Source of the DNA: Sinohyriopsis cumingii
Taxonomy: Eukaryota > Mollusca > Bivalvia > Unionida > Unionidae
Assembly (NCBI GenBank): GCA_028554795.2
Contig: CM068839.1
Span: 42,437,006 to 42,501,005, forward strand
Length of the DNA stretch: 64,000 bases
Reading direction: 5' to 3'
Positions 22,494-30,506 of this stretch are shown here, one piece after another; position 1 is the first letter of the stretch, and every line of letters starts with the position of its first letter. The notes below the pieces were generated by a model. That model saw only the letters and a program-made list of their open reading frames with translations, had not been told where the DNA came from and searched no databases. A program made the position numbers and the translations under genes.

Positions 22494-22930
22494 AGTAGTG
22501 AAGTGGGATACTCTAGAGACAATGGGAATTACCATTACAGGACCCCTTGGGACAATCTGGGGACTATGTAAATTTAGCATGGGAAAAAATCATGGGACAA
22601 TCTGGGGACTATGTAAATTTAACATGGAGAAAAATCGTGGGACTGTATAGGGACAATGGGAATTAACATGGGGGAATAGTTCGTGGGACTGTCTGGGGAC
22701 AAGGGGAATTTAACATGGGGAATAAATCATGGGACTGTCTAGGGACAATGGGAAATTTAACATTACGGAAACCCCTGGGGGATATAGCCTCAAGGGAATT
22801 TAACATGGGAAAAAGTCTTGGTCAACTCTAGCCTCAAGGTGAATTTAACATATGGAAATTGAACATGGTGGGTCTGTATAGCGTCAAGGGGAATTGAACA
22901 TGATGGGACTGTTTAGGGACAATGATGGTA
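22494..22930. repeat. P2 left terminal repeat with tandem units
   Basis: About nine degenerate units of 40-50 bp, each with a GGGACAA-GGGAATT core and AACATGG, like the AGCGACAA-GGGAATT units of the P1 ends but diverged. Confidence 0.75.
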
Positions 22931-23608
22931 GAGGGTCAAGCACAACAGAGACAGAGACATACATACACTAGTACAAGCGTGAGATTTATATATAAAGCAT
23001 TACCAAGACCTGAAATCTTGCTGGGGTGTTCAAAACTTTGCATAATTGTAATGATGCTATAAATAGCTATAATCAAGGAAATGCTCAACGACAAAATGAA
23101 TGCGACTAAAAGTAACGCTAAAATGACGAAATTGTCCCAGAATTTAAAGGAAAATAAACATATCCCCGAAAAGTAAGTTACAATGGTTTAGACTAAAATC
23201 GATAAAATTAGTAACTACTTACAATATCAACTTGTGTGACGATCGTGGATAAATACATATGTATCTATAATCAGCTGAAATTCCTATGAAATCTCACTAT
23301 CTATTTTATAGCTACAACTTGTGGGTTATTCCTTTGGAAAACCCCACTATCTTTTTATAGCCTCAGCTTGAGTGACGTTCCTGTTTATGAACTCTAGTAC
23401 ATATGTATAGCTACAACCTGTGGAAAACCCCAAGTCCATATTTATAGTCTCAAAATTTCCAGCGTCAGTGACGTCACTGTACTGGAAAGTAGGGGATAAA
23501 TGGCAACAGTGTTGCAAGTGGCTGACCTGAATATGCGCTACTGTAGGTAGGCAGGTAGAATGTATTTGATAGGGATAAAGGGAGTTTTATAGGGACAAAC
23601 AGAGACCA
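22931..23608. other. P2 sub-terminal DNA, no gene seen
   Basis: Short repeats of a TTTATAGC(T/C)(T/A)CA-CTTG word near 23310-23460, otherwise nothing recognised. Confidence 0.4.
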
Positions 23609-23666
<58 letters not shown>

Positions 23667-23670
23667 ACAC
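23609..23670. repeat. (AC)n microsatellite
   Basis: About 28 AC dinucleotides with a single interruption. Confidence 0.95.
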
Positions 23671-23771
23671 GCACACCACAGAGGGAAGAAGAAAAAACAA
23701 ACCCAAAATATACTATTCACACAGGGAAGAGGAAAAAAAACAACAAATATACTATCCAGACGTTCTTACAC

Positions 23772-23772
<1 letters not shown>

Positions 23773-23827
<55 letters not shown>

Positions 23828-23830
23828 GGA
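23773..23830. repeat. (AC)n then (GA)n microsatellite
   Basis: About 20 AC units followed by about 8 GA units. Confidence 0.95.
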
Positions 23831-23895
23831 AGAGGAAAAAATAAACCCCAAATATACTATCAACACAGAAGGGAGATAATACAAACCCCAAATAA

Positions 23896-24256
23896 ACTAT
23901 CCACACAAACGTACGCGAACGCATACAAACCCCAAATATACTATCACATAAACGTACGCAAACGCATACAAACCCCAAAATATACTATCCATACAAACGT
24001 ACGCGAACGCATACAAACCCCAAAATATACTATCCATACAAACGTACGCGAACGCATACAAACCCCAAATATACTATCACATAAACGTACGCAAACGCAT
24101 ACAAACCCCAAAATATACTATCCATACAAACGTACGCGAACGCATACAAACCCCAAATATACTATCCACACAACGTCGCTAACGCATACAAACCCCAAAT
24201 ATACTATCCACACAACGTCGCTAACGCGTACAAACCCCAAATATACTATCCACACT
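23896..24256. repeat. Minisatellite, unit about 43 bp
   Basis: Eight or so head-to-tail copies of a unit containing AAACGTACGCGAACGCATAC followed by AAACCCCAAATATACTATCC. Later copies shorten the first half (CACAACGTCGCTAACGC). The AAACCCCAAATATACTATC segment also occurs singly in the flanks between the microsatellites. Confidence 0.9.
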
Positions 24257-24306
24257 CGGGAGGAAGAAGAAAAAAAAAACAACCAAATATACGATCTACA
24301 CAACGT

Positions 24307-24308
<2 letters not shown>

Positions 24309-24353
<45 letters not shown>
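24309..24353. repeat. (CA)n microsatellite
   Basis: About 22 CA dinucleotides. Confidence 0.95.
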
Positions 24354-24355
<2 letters not shown>

Positions 24356-24410
24356 ACAGAGGGAAGAAGAAAACCATTATACACTATCCACACGGAGTGA
24401 AGAAATAACC

Positions 24411-24413
<3 letters not shown>

Positions 24414-24482
<69 letters not shown>
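24414..24482. repeat. (TA)n microsatellite
   Basis: About 34 TA dinucleotides. Confidence 0.95.
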
Positions 24483-24485
<3 letters not shown>

Positions 24486-24726
24486 CAACAGAGAGTGAAG
24501 AAAATAACCCATTATATTCCATCAACACAGAGTGAAGAAGAAAAAAGTTTTTTGAAAGCACCTGCAATGACCAACTCTGCCAAACATCTACACCCCACCC
24601 CCCACTCACAACACTACACAACCCATTTAACCCGTTATTTTATGGCATCAGTGTGTGATTTAGGAAACATCAAGACACAAAATGATGGATGAATAGACTG
24701 ACTATTGTTTACCGACTTGCATGCCT

Positions 24727-24835
24727 AAAGAGCGTGCGTGAAGGAAAACATCCTTCCATTTCAATTCTAACTAAAACATGATCCAGAGGGATAGAGAGAG
24801 GTGAAAGAGCACAATTTCATAAAGTGTGAGTAAAA
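24727..24835 (-). promoter_or_regulatory. P2 remnant of an accessory-gene promoter
   Basis: On the minus strand it carries GGATGTTTTCCTTCACG followed by CACGCTCTTT, the box found upstream of accessory genes O and Q in P1. The adjoining GGGATAGAGAGAGGTGAAAGAGCA sequence matches the DNA beyond the box at 46340-46360 and, inverted, at 42405-42440. No accessory ORF follows it, so it is an orphan copy. Confidence 0.7.
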
Positions 24836-24999
24836 ACAAAACACGCCATCCTTATTATACAATGTCAAGACCAAGAGACACTTACGTTTTCTTTCTGGTC
24901 TATTCTCTTTTAGAAGGTAGTATGAAATTTCACATCAGGGCCAACGCATCGGCTCACATTGTCAATTTTTCCATTTCCATGTCTTCAATGGCACCAGTT

Positions 25000-25358
25000 C
25001 TTCCTCATCTTCAGTTTCTTCTTCTTCTGAATCCCTCTTCTCTTTTTCGTCTTGTTTCTGTTTCTTCTCTTTTCTCGTAGGGCACTCTGAATCCCAGTGT
25101 CCTTTCTCCTGACAACGATATTAGGTATCTTGACTTTTGTCTCTCTTTCTTAGACGAAGCAGGTATTCTGGAGACAAATACCCATTTACCTTTGCAGATA
25201 TAGCAAACTTCATCAGCACTTACACACTTTCGTATGACTCTCATCAAATCAACGACCAAAAGAGTAAGTTTTGTTGCCTATTTCGCCTGTGAATTATGCT
25301 TTCGTATGACTTTTAGCATATATTTGACCAGCAGGTCGATCTGTGCTGACTCTTCCAT
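25000..25358 (-). pseudogene. P2 zinc-knuckle gene remnant
   Basis: Minus-strand homologue of the 156-aa P1 gene at 29901-30371. The start MEESAQ at 25358 corresponds to MEETTQ, and segments around 25130-25230 correspond to the two CCHC knuckles, but the frame is broken and knuckle cysteines are lost. The Glu/Lys-rich tail survives as the pyrimidine-rich stretch at 25010-25080. Confidence 0.65.
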
Positions 25359-25466
25359 CTTCTTGATCGTTTGAGAGTGGAATGAATACTCTGACGTTAA
25401 GACACTTTCCCTATGTACAGGGACCTGCTGCGTATGAAACCTAGTCAAATGTAATTTTGCAATAAG

Positions 25467-25860
25467 ATGAAACGATTTCATTGAGAAAGTAAAAGGCAAT
25501 AACGTGCCGTGTCGCCTCACACAAGAGCTGAAGTGTTAGCTCAAATCCGTGTCAGCGATTTCGAAGACGACATAACTGAGCTTTAACCAATGTTCTCCAC
25601 CTATGCCACAAAACCACGAGTCCTGCTTCACGCCAAAAGAAATTTCGTTCAGTCCGTAAAATATAGTATCACATCTGAGAAACGCAAAAACGAACTTCCA
25701 GAAAACTGAGAACGACGGCTTACACCTACAACGTGAAATGTATGAGTTCAAGTAGTGCGTAAAATTTAGTCAAATTAAATTTTTATAGTCAAGACGAAAC
25801 GATCTCTTTTCGAAGAAAAAAGCAGACACCAAGCGACAATGGCGATCCGTGTCACACAAC
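25467..25860 (+). pseudogene. P2 polymerase B gene, N-terminal remnant
   Basis: AAGATGAAACGAT at 25464 and the following sequence align with the start of the P1 polymerase gene at 30504 (codons for a SDFEDD-like stretch, then the CGGCTTACACCTAC segment near 25712). A second partial copy of the gene start (AAGACGAAACGATC) lies at 25792, followed by a segment matching P1 near 30860. Many stops are present and the catalytic part is absent. Confidence 0.6.
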
Positions 25861-25989
25861 ACTTTTCAAAATGTGTATTATTAGAGGTTTGTTCTAGCGA
25901 TCTGCACGGTTAAATTAAATGTTGATGTATTTTGCAATAAGACGGACACAATTTCCATGGGATCGCCCATGGTACCATTGTTCGTTCAT

Positions 25990-27690
25990 TAGTTTAATTT
26001 CTTTTCAATATTTTTTTTTATATAAATCGCCTATAGGATAGACCCAGTAAAGCATGGCCATTCTCCTCACTGTGAATAGCTACTCAAGTCAATTCGAAGT
26101 GAACGCGGTAAGAAAATAAGTATAGCCAATGAAATGGCTTACAAGGGGTGATGCATTGTTTTATTCTAAGACTGTGTGGCATAATAATCCCTACGTTCTT
26201 GCGTTGTTACCATTCCAGTGCAGACAGACTGGAATGTGAACTTACAAGCCCTCTTTGTGTATTTTACCATTTCTTCTTACCACATCAAAATACTGAGCGT
26301 CACAGTATTGGTTCGCGTTTTCAAGCTGACCATTTGTTTATATCTTACTTAAACATTGTAACATAAACACTCACACTCACATCGGTAGAGTCAGAACAGA
26401 CGTGTTGCAGTATTGAGGGGCATGTTATCTTTTTTTTCTTCAAACTAATAAATTTGGGGTTTGTATGAAGTAAAGAACCTAAAGTACAGTGAAACTCAAG
26501 GATGATGACCCAATCTGTCTGTCTATTGATGCGTGTATTTACTTAAGAAGAAATATGACCTCTAAAACACAAAGAGATACGGCAAGCATGATTAGAATGA
26601 ACACAACGATGTTTTCCTTCACGCCCGTGTAATTTAGAGTTTCAATCGTCTTTGAAGACAAACTTGGTCTCCTTTTGTAGGGCTTGAAATAATAAAAAAA
26701 CTGAAAAATCTTAAGCACTTTGGTATAGATAATTTCATCAACAGACTAAACAACATAAATACCGTTACAACAATAGAAAGCCTTAAATCTTCTATCAAAA
26801 AGAAATGCATCAAAAAATTAAAGATTAACGATAACTAACCAATGAAACCGAATTTAACAAAGGCAATGACAAGTGAAGAAATGCCTCTCACTTTGGAAAG
26901 GTAGGCGAATGTACTCTGTCATGCACCATCAACTTTAAAAAAATTATAAACAGAGAGAAACCTGAACTCAAAATTCAGTTGTTTTTTTCTTCAAAATTGT
27001 TTCGTTTCTTTTTTCTTTTTTTGGAACAAATCTAAGCACTAATATAGAGTGGAAAAGGGAAAATGCACATACAAGCTTTGATATTTCTGAAAAAATGAGG
27101 GGATATTCCTAACGTTCATAACCACCTATATATGCTTGGACTTGTCTGTGACTTATCCACAAAACAAGATGTACATATTTCTGGTCAAGCTGCAAGTGTG
27201 TGCGTGTTTTTGAAAATGGTAAAAATTGGATATACAATTTTCTCGTGACACTTATAACGTGAAGAGTCTGTGCAAGTGTCAAAAGCCAAAGTCATGTAAG
27301 TTTTGTATTTTGTACGGCTTGTAAAGATTTCCACTTTAGAAAATGTGAAGTATTACAAGTTATTATCAAAAACAGAAGTGGAACATAGTGGCTTGCAAGA
27401 AAGAAAATAACCCAGACAGTTGGTGTCATCAAGAGTGCTAGAGACGGTACCCGAACTTGCTTGCTTGCTTACTTGAATTAAAGTGATTTTCGCTCTAATG
27501 GAGCATGTATCACTGGTTTAATAACGCACCGCGTGATTTTTAATTACTCCTGGGGAAGGAAAGAGAGCCTCATCCCCCAGGCTTTTATGTACTCACAGAT
27601 TATTTTTAAATTTAGCCACTCAGGTGTAGGACTAACTAATCCTTAACAACCTGACTGAAAGGCTTTAAACATGAGTGGGAATTGTCTCAC
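25990..27690. other. P2 interior without recognised genes
   Basis: Besides the orphan promoter box at 26608 I recognise no gene. The sequence between polymerase start and integrase tail, about 10 kb in P1, is reduced here to about 2 kb, so a large deletion has occurred. Confidence 0.45.
26608..26627 (+). promoter_or_regulatory. Orphan accessory-gene promoter box
   Basis: GATGTTTTCCTTCACGCCCG matches 16 of 16 bases of the first half of the P1 accessory-gene box. No accessory gene follows it. Confidence 0.6.
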
Positions 27691-27794
27691 CACACACTCA
27701 TTTTTCTGTCCGAGCGTGGTAAAGGAGGAAAAAGGTGCTCAGCAAGACAGCCATGGATGTTAAGTACTCACCAAAACGCTAGCCCGTACTTATT

Positions 27795-27976
27795 TCAAAT
27801 CAAGTCGTGTCACCAAAAAAGACGACATGTACGACATCGAAAGCATTGTCAAACGCAGAAACCGTAAAGTGGGCAAACGACGTGTCAAAGAAGTAAAAGT
27901 ACGTTGGAAAGGATATCCACCCAGTTTTGATTCTTGGATCGACGCTTCGCAAGTCATCAACTATAAAAAGAAGTGA
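27795..27976 (+). pseudogene. P2 integrase tail (chromodomain)
   Basis: Nearly identical to the last 60 codons of the P1 integrase (38870-39048): a YDIESI start, a VKVRWKGYPPSFDSWID chromodomain core and the YKKK end. The rest of the integrase is deleted. Kept frame and high similarity show P1 and P2 are close relatives. Confidence 0.8.
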
Positions 27977-27981
27977 CCATC

Positions 27982-28213
27982 ATGCCCTTTCACACAGACG
28001 CAGCTACGTCGACCACTCCTTCACCCATTTCTTCTCTGCAAGATTTACAAAAACAACCCTTGTGGGTGGTATGGAGAACGTGTGCCTAAAATGCAAATCG
28101 TCTTTTTCTGCCAAATCTTCGTGGTGTATTGTGTCATCGGTGCAGCCGTTGCCAATTTGAGTTTGCAACAAGGAGACAAACAATTGTGGACCATTGTATT
28201 GAGCAGTTGCATC
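27982..28213 (+). pseudogene. P2 membrane-protein gene, left half (split by P1)
   Basis: Homologue of the P1 membrane-protein gene at 39054-39470, starting six bases after the integrase stop, as in P1. It has a small frame change near 28062. The reading stops at 28213 at the P1 insertion and resumes at 45314. Confidence 0.85.
28208..28213. repeat. P1 target-site duplication, left (TGCATC)
   Basis: TGCATC precedes the P1 left end and recurs at 45314-45319. The uninterrupted target is preserved in P1's own gene at 39285-39296 (GTTGCATCGGTT), so the insertion can be reconstructed base for base. Confidence 0.97.
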
Positions 28214-28474
28214 AGTAGTAAATGGGGATAGATTAGCGACAATGGGAATTAGCATTACAGAGACCCCTGGGTCAGATTAGCGACAATGGAAATTTAACAT
28301 GGCGAAAAATCGTGGGTCAGATTAGCGACAAGGGAAATTAACATGGGAATAAATCGTGGGTCACTCTAGCGACAAGGGGAATTTAACATGGAACTATAGT
28401 GTGGGTCTGTCTAGCGACAAGGGGAAATTAACATGGGGAATAGAGTTCGGGCTTTTGGGATTTTTTTTTTTAAT

Positions 28475-28511
28475 TTAAATTTAAATTTAAATTTAAATTT
28501 AAATTTAAAAA
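28475..28511. repeat. (AAATTT)n array in the terminal repeat
   Basis: Six or so copies of the self-complementary hexamer AAATTT. The right terminal repeat has about four (45032-45056). This is the only clear length difference between the two ends. Confidence 0.9.
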
Positions 28512-28556
28512 AGGGGTAGGCAATGGAAAGGCTATCTCTTTTCGAGAAATATGGCT

Positions 28557-28572
28557 GGCCCTGAAAAGGGCC
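28557..28572 (-). terminator. Histone-type 3' stem-loop of gene A
   Basis: On the minus strand GGCCCT-TTTC-AGGGCC, with AAA before it and AGCCA after it. A CTCGAAAAGAG purine-rich element follows (28530-28545 on the plus strand). It lies 25 nt past the gene A stop. The layout equals the metazoan replication-dependent histone mRNA processing signal. It lies within the left terminal repeat. Confidence 0.85.
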
Positions 28573-28596
28573 TTTGGGTTTATGTTAATGTATTCA

Positions 28597-28830
28597 TTAA
28601 CATAAATGGTACCGCATTGGTCTTCTTCTTGTCCTTAGGCTGCGTCTCACTGTTGGTCCGTAAATCAGCACTCTTTTCAGGCATCCTTGTCTTTCAACGT
28701 AGATCCTACGTATCCACAGGCTGGTGTTTGTCCTGTGGACAATGGTCCACTTGGATCGGACATACATGAGCATGTCCGTCCTAAACATCATGGAAGACAC
28801 AAGCGTAGAAGATTGCACATCGGTCCACAT
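28597..28830 (-). CDS. Gene A, 77-aa conserved small protein of unknown function
   Basis: No family is recognised. A basic C-terminus (TVRRSLRTRRRPMRYH) follows a middle with IYVERQGCLK. A diverged homologue at 59731-59946 in P4 keeps the start region (MWTNVESST), the VERQGCLKQVFIYGP stretch and position, so the frame has been under selection or is at least old. It is divergently transcribed from gene B. A minus-strand TATAAATA lies 45 nt upstream of the ATG, and a histone-type stem-loop lies 25 nt after the stop. It may be an early regulatory protein, but nothing in the sequence proves that. Confidence 0.65.
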   Translation of the reverse strand: MWTDVQSSTLVSSMMFRTDMLMYVRSKWTIVHRTNTSLWIRRIYVERQGCLKRVLIYGPTVRRSLRTRRRPMRYHLC

Positions 28831-29049
28831 CTTGAAGCGACGAGAACAAGTGAATCAATGCAGTGAACTGCGCTTATTTATAGGTACAGGAAGGATTGAA
28901 ACGGATTGAATTCATTCACCAATCCGAACACGCGTTACAAAATTCGGTCAGCTCACATCCAATCCGAAGAGAGCAGTCTGTGACGTCACGTGGTCTATAT
29001 AGATTCGTTAGCGCTTGTGTGCAGTCAATCTATGCGACAGTGATTCAAC
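28831..29049. promoter_or_regulatory. Divergent promoter between genes A and B
   Basis: TATAAATA on the minus strand (28875-28882) serves gene A and CTATATAG (28995-29002) serves gene B. Between them are two GGATTG (28891 and 28901) and two CAATCC (28919 and 28959) words, which are reverse complements, forming a symmetric CCAAT-like array. A perfect cAMP-response-type palindrome TGACGTCA (28981-28988) overlaps a CACGTG E-box (28987-28992) just 5' of the gene B TATA. P4 keeps the CAATCC words, the TGACATCA and the CTATATAG at 59985-60110. These sites suggest use of host bZIP, bHLH and NF-Y type factors (inference). Confidence 0.75.
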
Positions 29050-29610
29050 ATGACGGAAACTCAGAAAACGATCCATTGGGGTGCACCAGCAGGGGAGACT
29101 GCCCAAGGGAACCCGGACTTACTTTCAGAAGAGGTACATTGGGATTTTGTGGATTTTCTTACCTCGCAAGAATTTGTTCCGGAACCTTCGTTACCTTCTT
29201 CATTACCGCAAGTGGAGAATTTTAGACAGAGACAGAAAGAAGAACTGGAGAAATTTATGCAACGACAAAAGGAAGCGGAACAAGCTTTTCTCCTACAGCA
29301 ACAGCAACAGCAACAAGAAGAGGTAAGAAAAAAACAACAGCAACAACAGCAAGAAGAAGTAGCAGCAAAGAAACAAGAGGGTGAAAATCAAACGGCTACG
29401 GTACTGTTGGACATTTTAGCGGAGTTAAGAAGTCTGAAACAAATGTATCAGACTTCTTTATCACGACCGAAGAGAATACGACCTTCCCGAGCTAAACACG
29501 CCAACCCTGTGACTAAGCCTGTCGTACCACCCTTAGTGATTTCAACCCAATCATCAGAAGTAGGCCTTGGCCGTGGCAAAGGCTTAAGGCAGTTAAAGTT
29601 GATTGGTTAA
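29050..29610 (+). CDS. Gene B, 186-aa Gln/Glu-rich coiled-coil protein
   Basis: The N-terminal 60 residues are acidic with a VHWDFVDFLTSQEF stretch. Residues about 65-125 are an uninterrupted charged helix with poly-Gln runs (7 and 7). A leucine-rich LLDILAELRSLK segment follows, then a basic SRPKRIRPSRAK stretch that could be a nuclear signal, and a Gly-rich end. No family is recognised. P4 keeps the start, the QRQKE helix and the LLDILAELRSLKQMYQTSL block, the latter almost unchanged, so that block may be the functional core. It is transcribed from the divergent promoter and followed 27 nt after the stop by a perfect histone-type stem-loop. Confidence 0.75.
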   Translation: MTETQKTIHWGAPAGETAQGNPDLLSEEVHWDFVDFLTSQEFVPEPSLPSSLPQVENFRQRQKEELEKFMQRQKEAEQAFLLQQQQQQQEEVRKKQQQQQQEEVAAKKQEGENQTATVLLDILAELRSLKQMYQTSLSRPKRIRPSRAKHANPVTKPVVPPLVISTQSSEVGLGRGKGLRQLKLIG

Positions 29611-29637
29611 ACTCACTCCTACACCATAAAGAAAAAA

Positions 29638-29653
29638 GGCCCTTTTCAGGGCC
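29638..29653 (+). terminator. Histone-type 3' stem-loop of gene B
   Basis: AAAAA, then GGCCCT-TTTC-AGGGCC, then ACCCA: this matches the metazoan histone mRNA 3' stem-loop consensus position for position. A purine-rich CTCGAAAAGAAAT element starts about 12 nt after the stem, where the histone downstream element that pairs with U7 snRNA lies. A back-up AAATAAA follows near 29702. Confidence 0.92.
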
Positions 29654-29900
29654 ACCCACATTTCTCGAAAAGAAATACAATTTTAATTTGCCAATAACTC
29701 AAAAATAAACCCCACCCATTTTACCCTTATAGTACGTGTCTGTGTATGAGTGCTTGAGTGTAGCTTCTTATTTTAAAATCAAAACTCAAAGACACTTACC
29801 TTATATCATTCATGTATTCTTTTATCCATTTTTTACAATCCAATTCACAATTCACCACAGAACACTTTAAAAAGTTCTTACACTTCTTCTTTCTCCTTAT

Positions 29901-30371
29901 TTAGTCTCTCTGTTTTTTCAATTTCTTCACCGTTTTTTCCTCATTTTCTTCCTTTCTTCTTTTCTTCTCCTGTTTCTTTTCCTCTTTTAAATAGAATTGT
30001 CTTCTTTCTTCCTCTTCTTCCTCTGAAGAATCCCTCTCTTCTTTCGAAGAATCCCTCTCTTCTTCTGAAGAATCCTTCTTTTCTTCTGACTCCTCTTGTT
30101 TCTTTTTTGGGCAATCTGGAGACCAATGTCCTTTTTCTTTACAATAATAACAGGTATCTTGACTTTTGTCTTTTTTAGCCCCTGTTTTTTTTTTTTTTTG
30201 ACGGTCTGGACACTCTGAAGACCAATGCCCTTTCTTCTGACAGATATAGCAAGTATCTTGACTTTTATCTCGAAAGGAAGGAGAGTAGTCCGTCGGCTGG
30301 TCTGAAGAGAATTTTCTAATGACCCCTCGCAAAGCTCTGACGAAACGTTCCATCTGGGTAGTCTCTTCCAT
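29901..30371 (-). CDS. CCHC zinc-knuckle protein, 156 aa
   Basis: Two perfect retroviral-Gag-type knuckles, CX2CX4HX4C, at residues 41-54 (CYICQKKGHWSSEC) and 74-87 (CYYCKEKGHWSPDC), joined by a Lys-rich linker. The tail of about 65 residues is Glu/Lys/Ser-rich with SSEEERDSS-type repeats. I start at MEETTQ rather than the ATG 48 nt upstream because homologues in P2 and P4 begin there and a minus-strand TATATAAAAAGG (about 30424-30435) would otherwise be only a few bases from the start. Such knuckles bind single-stranded nucleic acid. It is divergent from the polymerase gene (136 nt between starts), so a replication or packaging role is plausible. I know of no standard Polinton gene of this type. 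Confidence 0.85.
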   Translation of the reverse strand: MEETTQMERFVRALRGVIRKFSSDQPTDYSPSFRDKSQDTCYICQKKGHWSSECPDRQKKKKTGAKKDKSQDTCYYCKEKGHWSPDCPKKKQEESEEKKDSSEEERDSSKEERDSSEEEEEERRQFYLKEEKKQEKKRRKEENEEKTVKKLKKQRD

Positions 30372-30506
30372 CGTTGTGCTCGGCTTGAGAGTGAAATGAA
30401 TAGTGAAAGGACAAGACACACACCCTTTTTATATACGCTGGTTTGCCAAGACTATAAATTAGTCTATGGTGTTTAAACTTGAGTCATTTGACGTTTTGCA
30501 CTCAAG
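30372..30506. promoter_or_regulatory. Divergent promoter: zinc-knuckle gene / polymerase
   Basis: A minus-strand TATATAAAAAGG (30424-30435) and a plus-strand CTATAAATT (30452-30460) stand back to back, about 50-55 nt from the respective start codons. Confidence 0.75.

Larger units (their letters stand above)
28214..28581. repeat. P1 left terminal inverted repeat
   Basis: 368 bp. Five tandem units of 44-45 bp each begin AGCGACAA(T/G)GG and are followed by a TTTTTTAA(AAATTT)n stretch and then a minus-strand histone-type stem-loop at 28557-28572. The right copy (44957-45313) matches except that it has fewer AAATTT units. Confidence 0.95.

Noticed and set aside
23896-24256. CRISPR-like regular repeats
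   Set aside because: The copies are head-to-tail with no unique spacers, in a eukaryotic element, so this is a minisatellite.
23474-24621. Val/Cys- and Ile/Tyr-repeat ORFs on the minus strand
   Set aside because: These are translations of (CA)n, (TA)n and the minisatellite, not genes.
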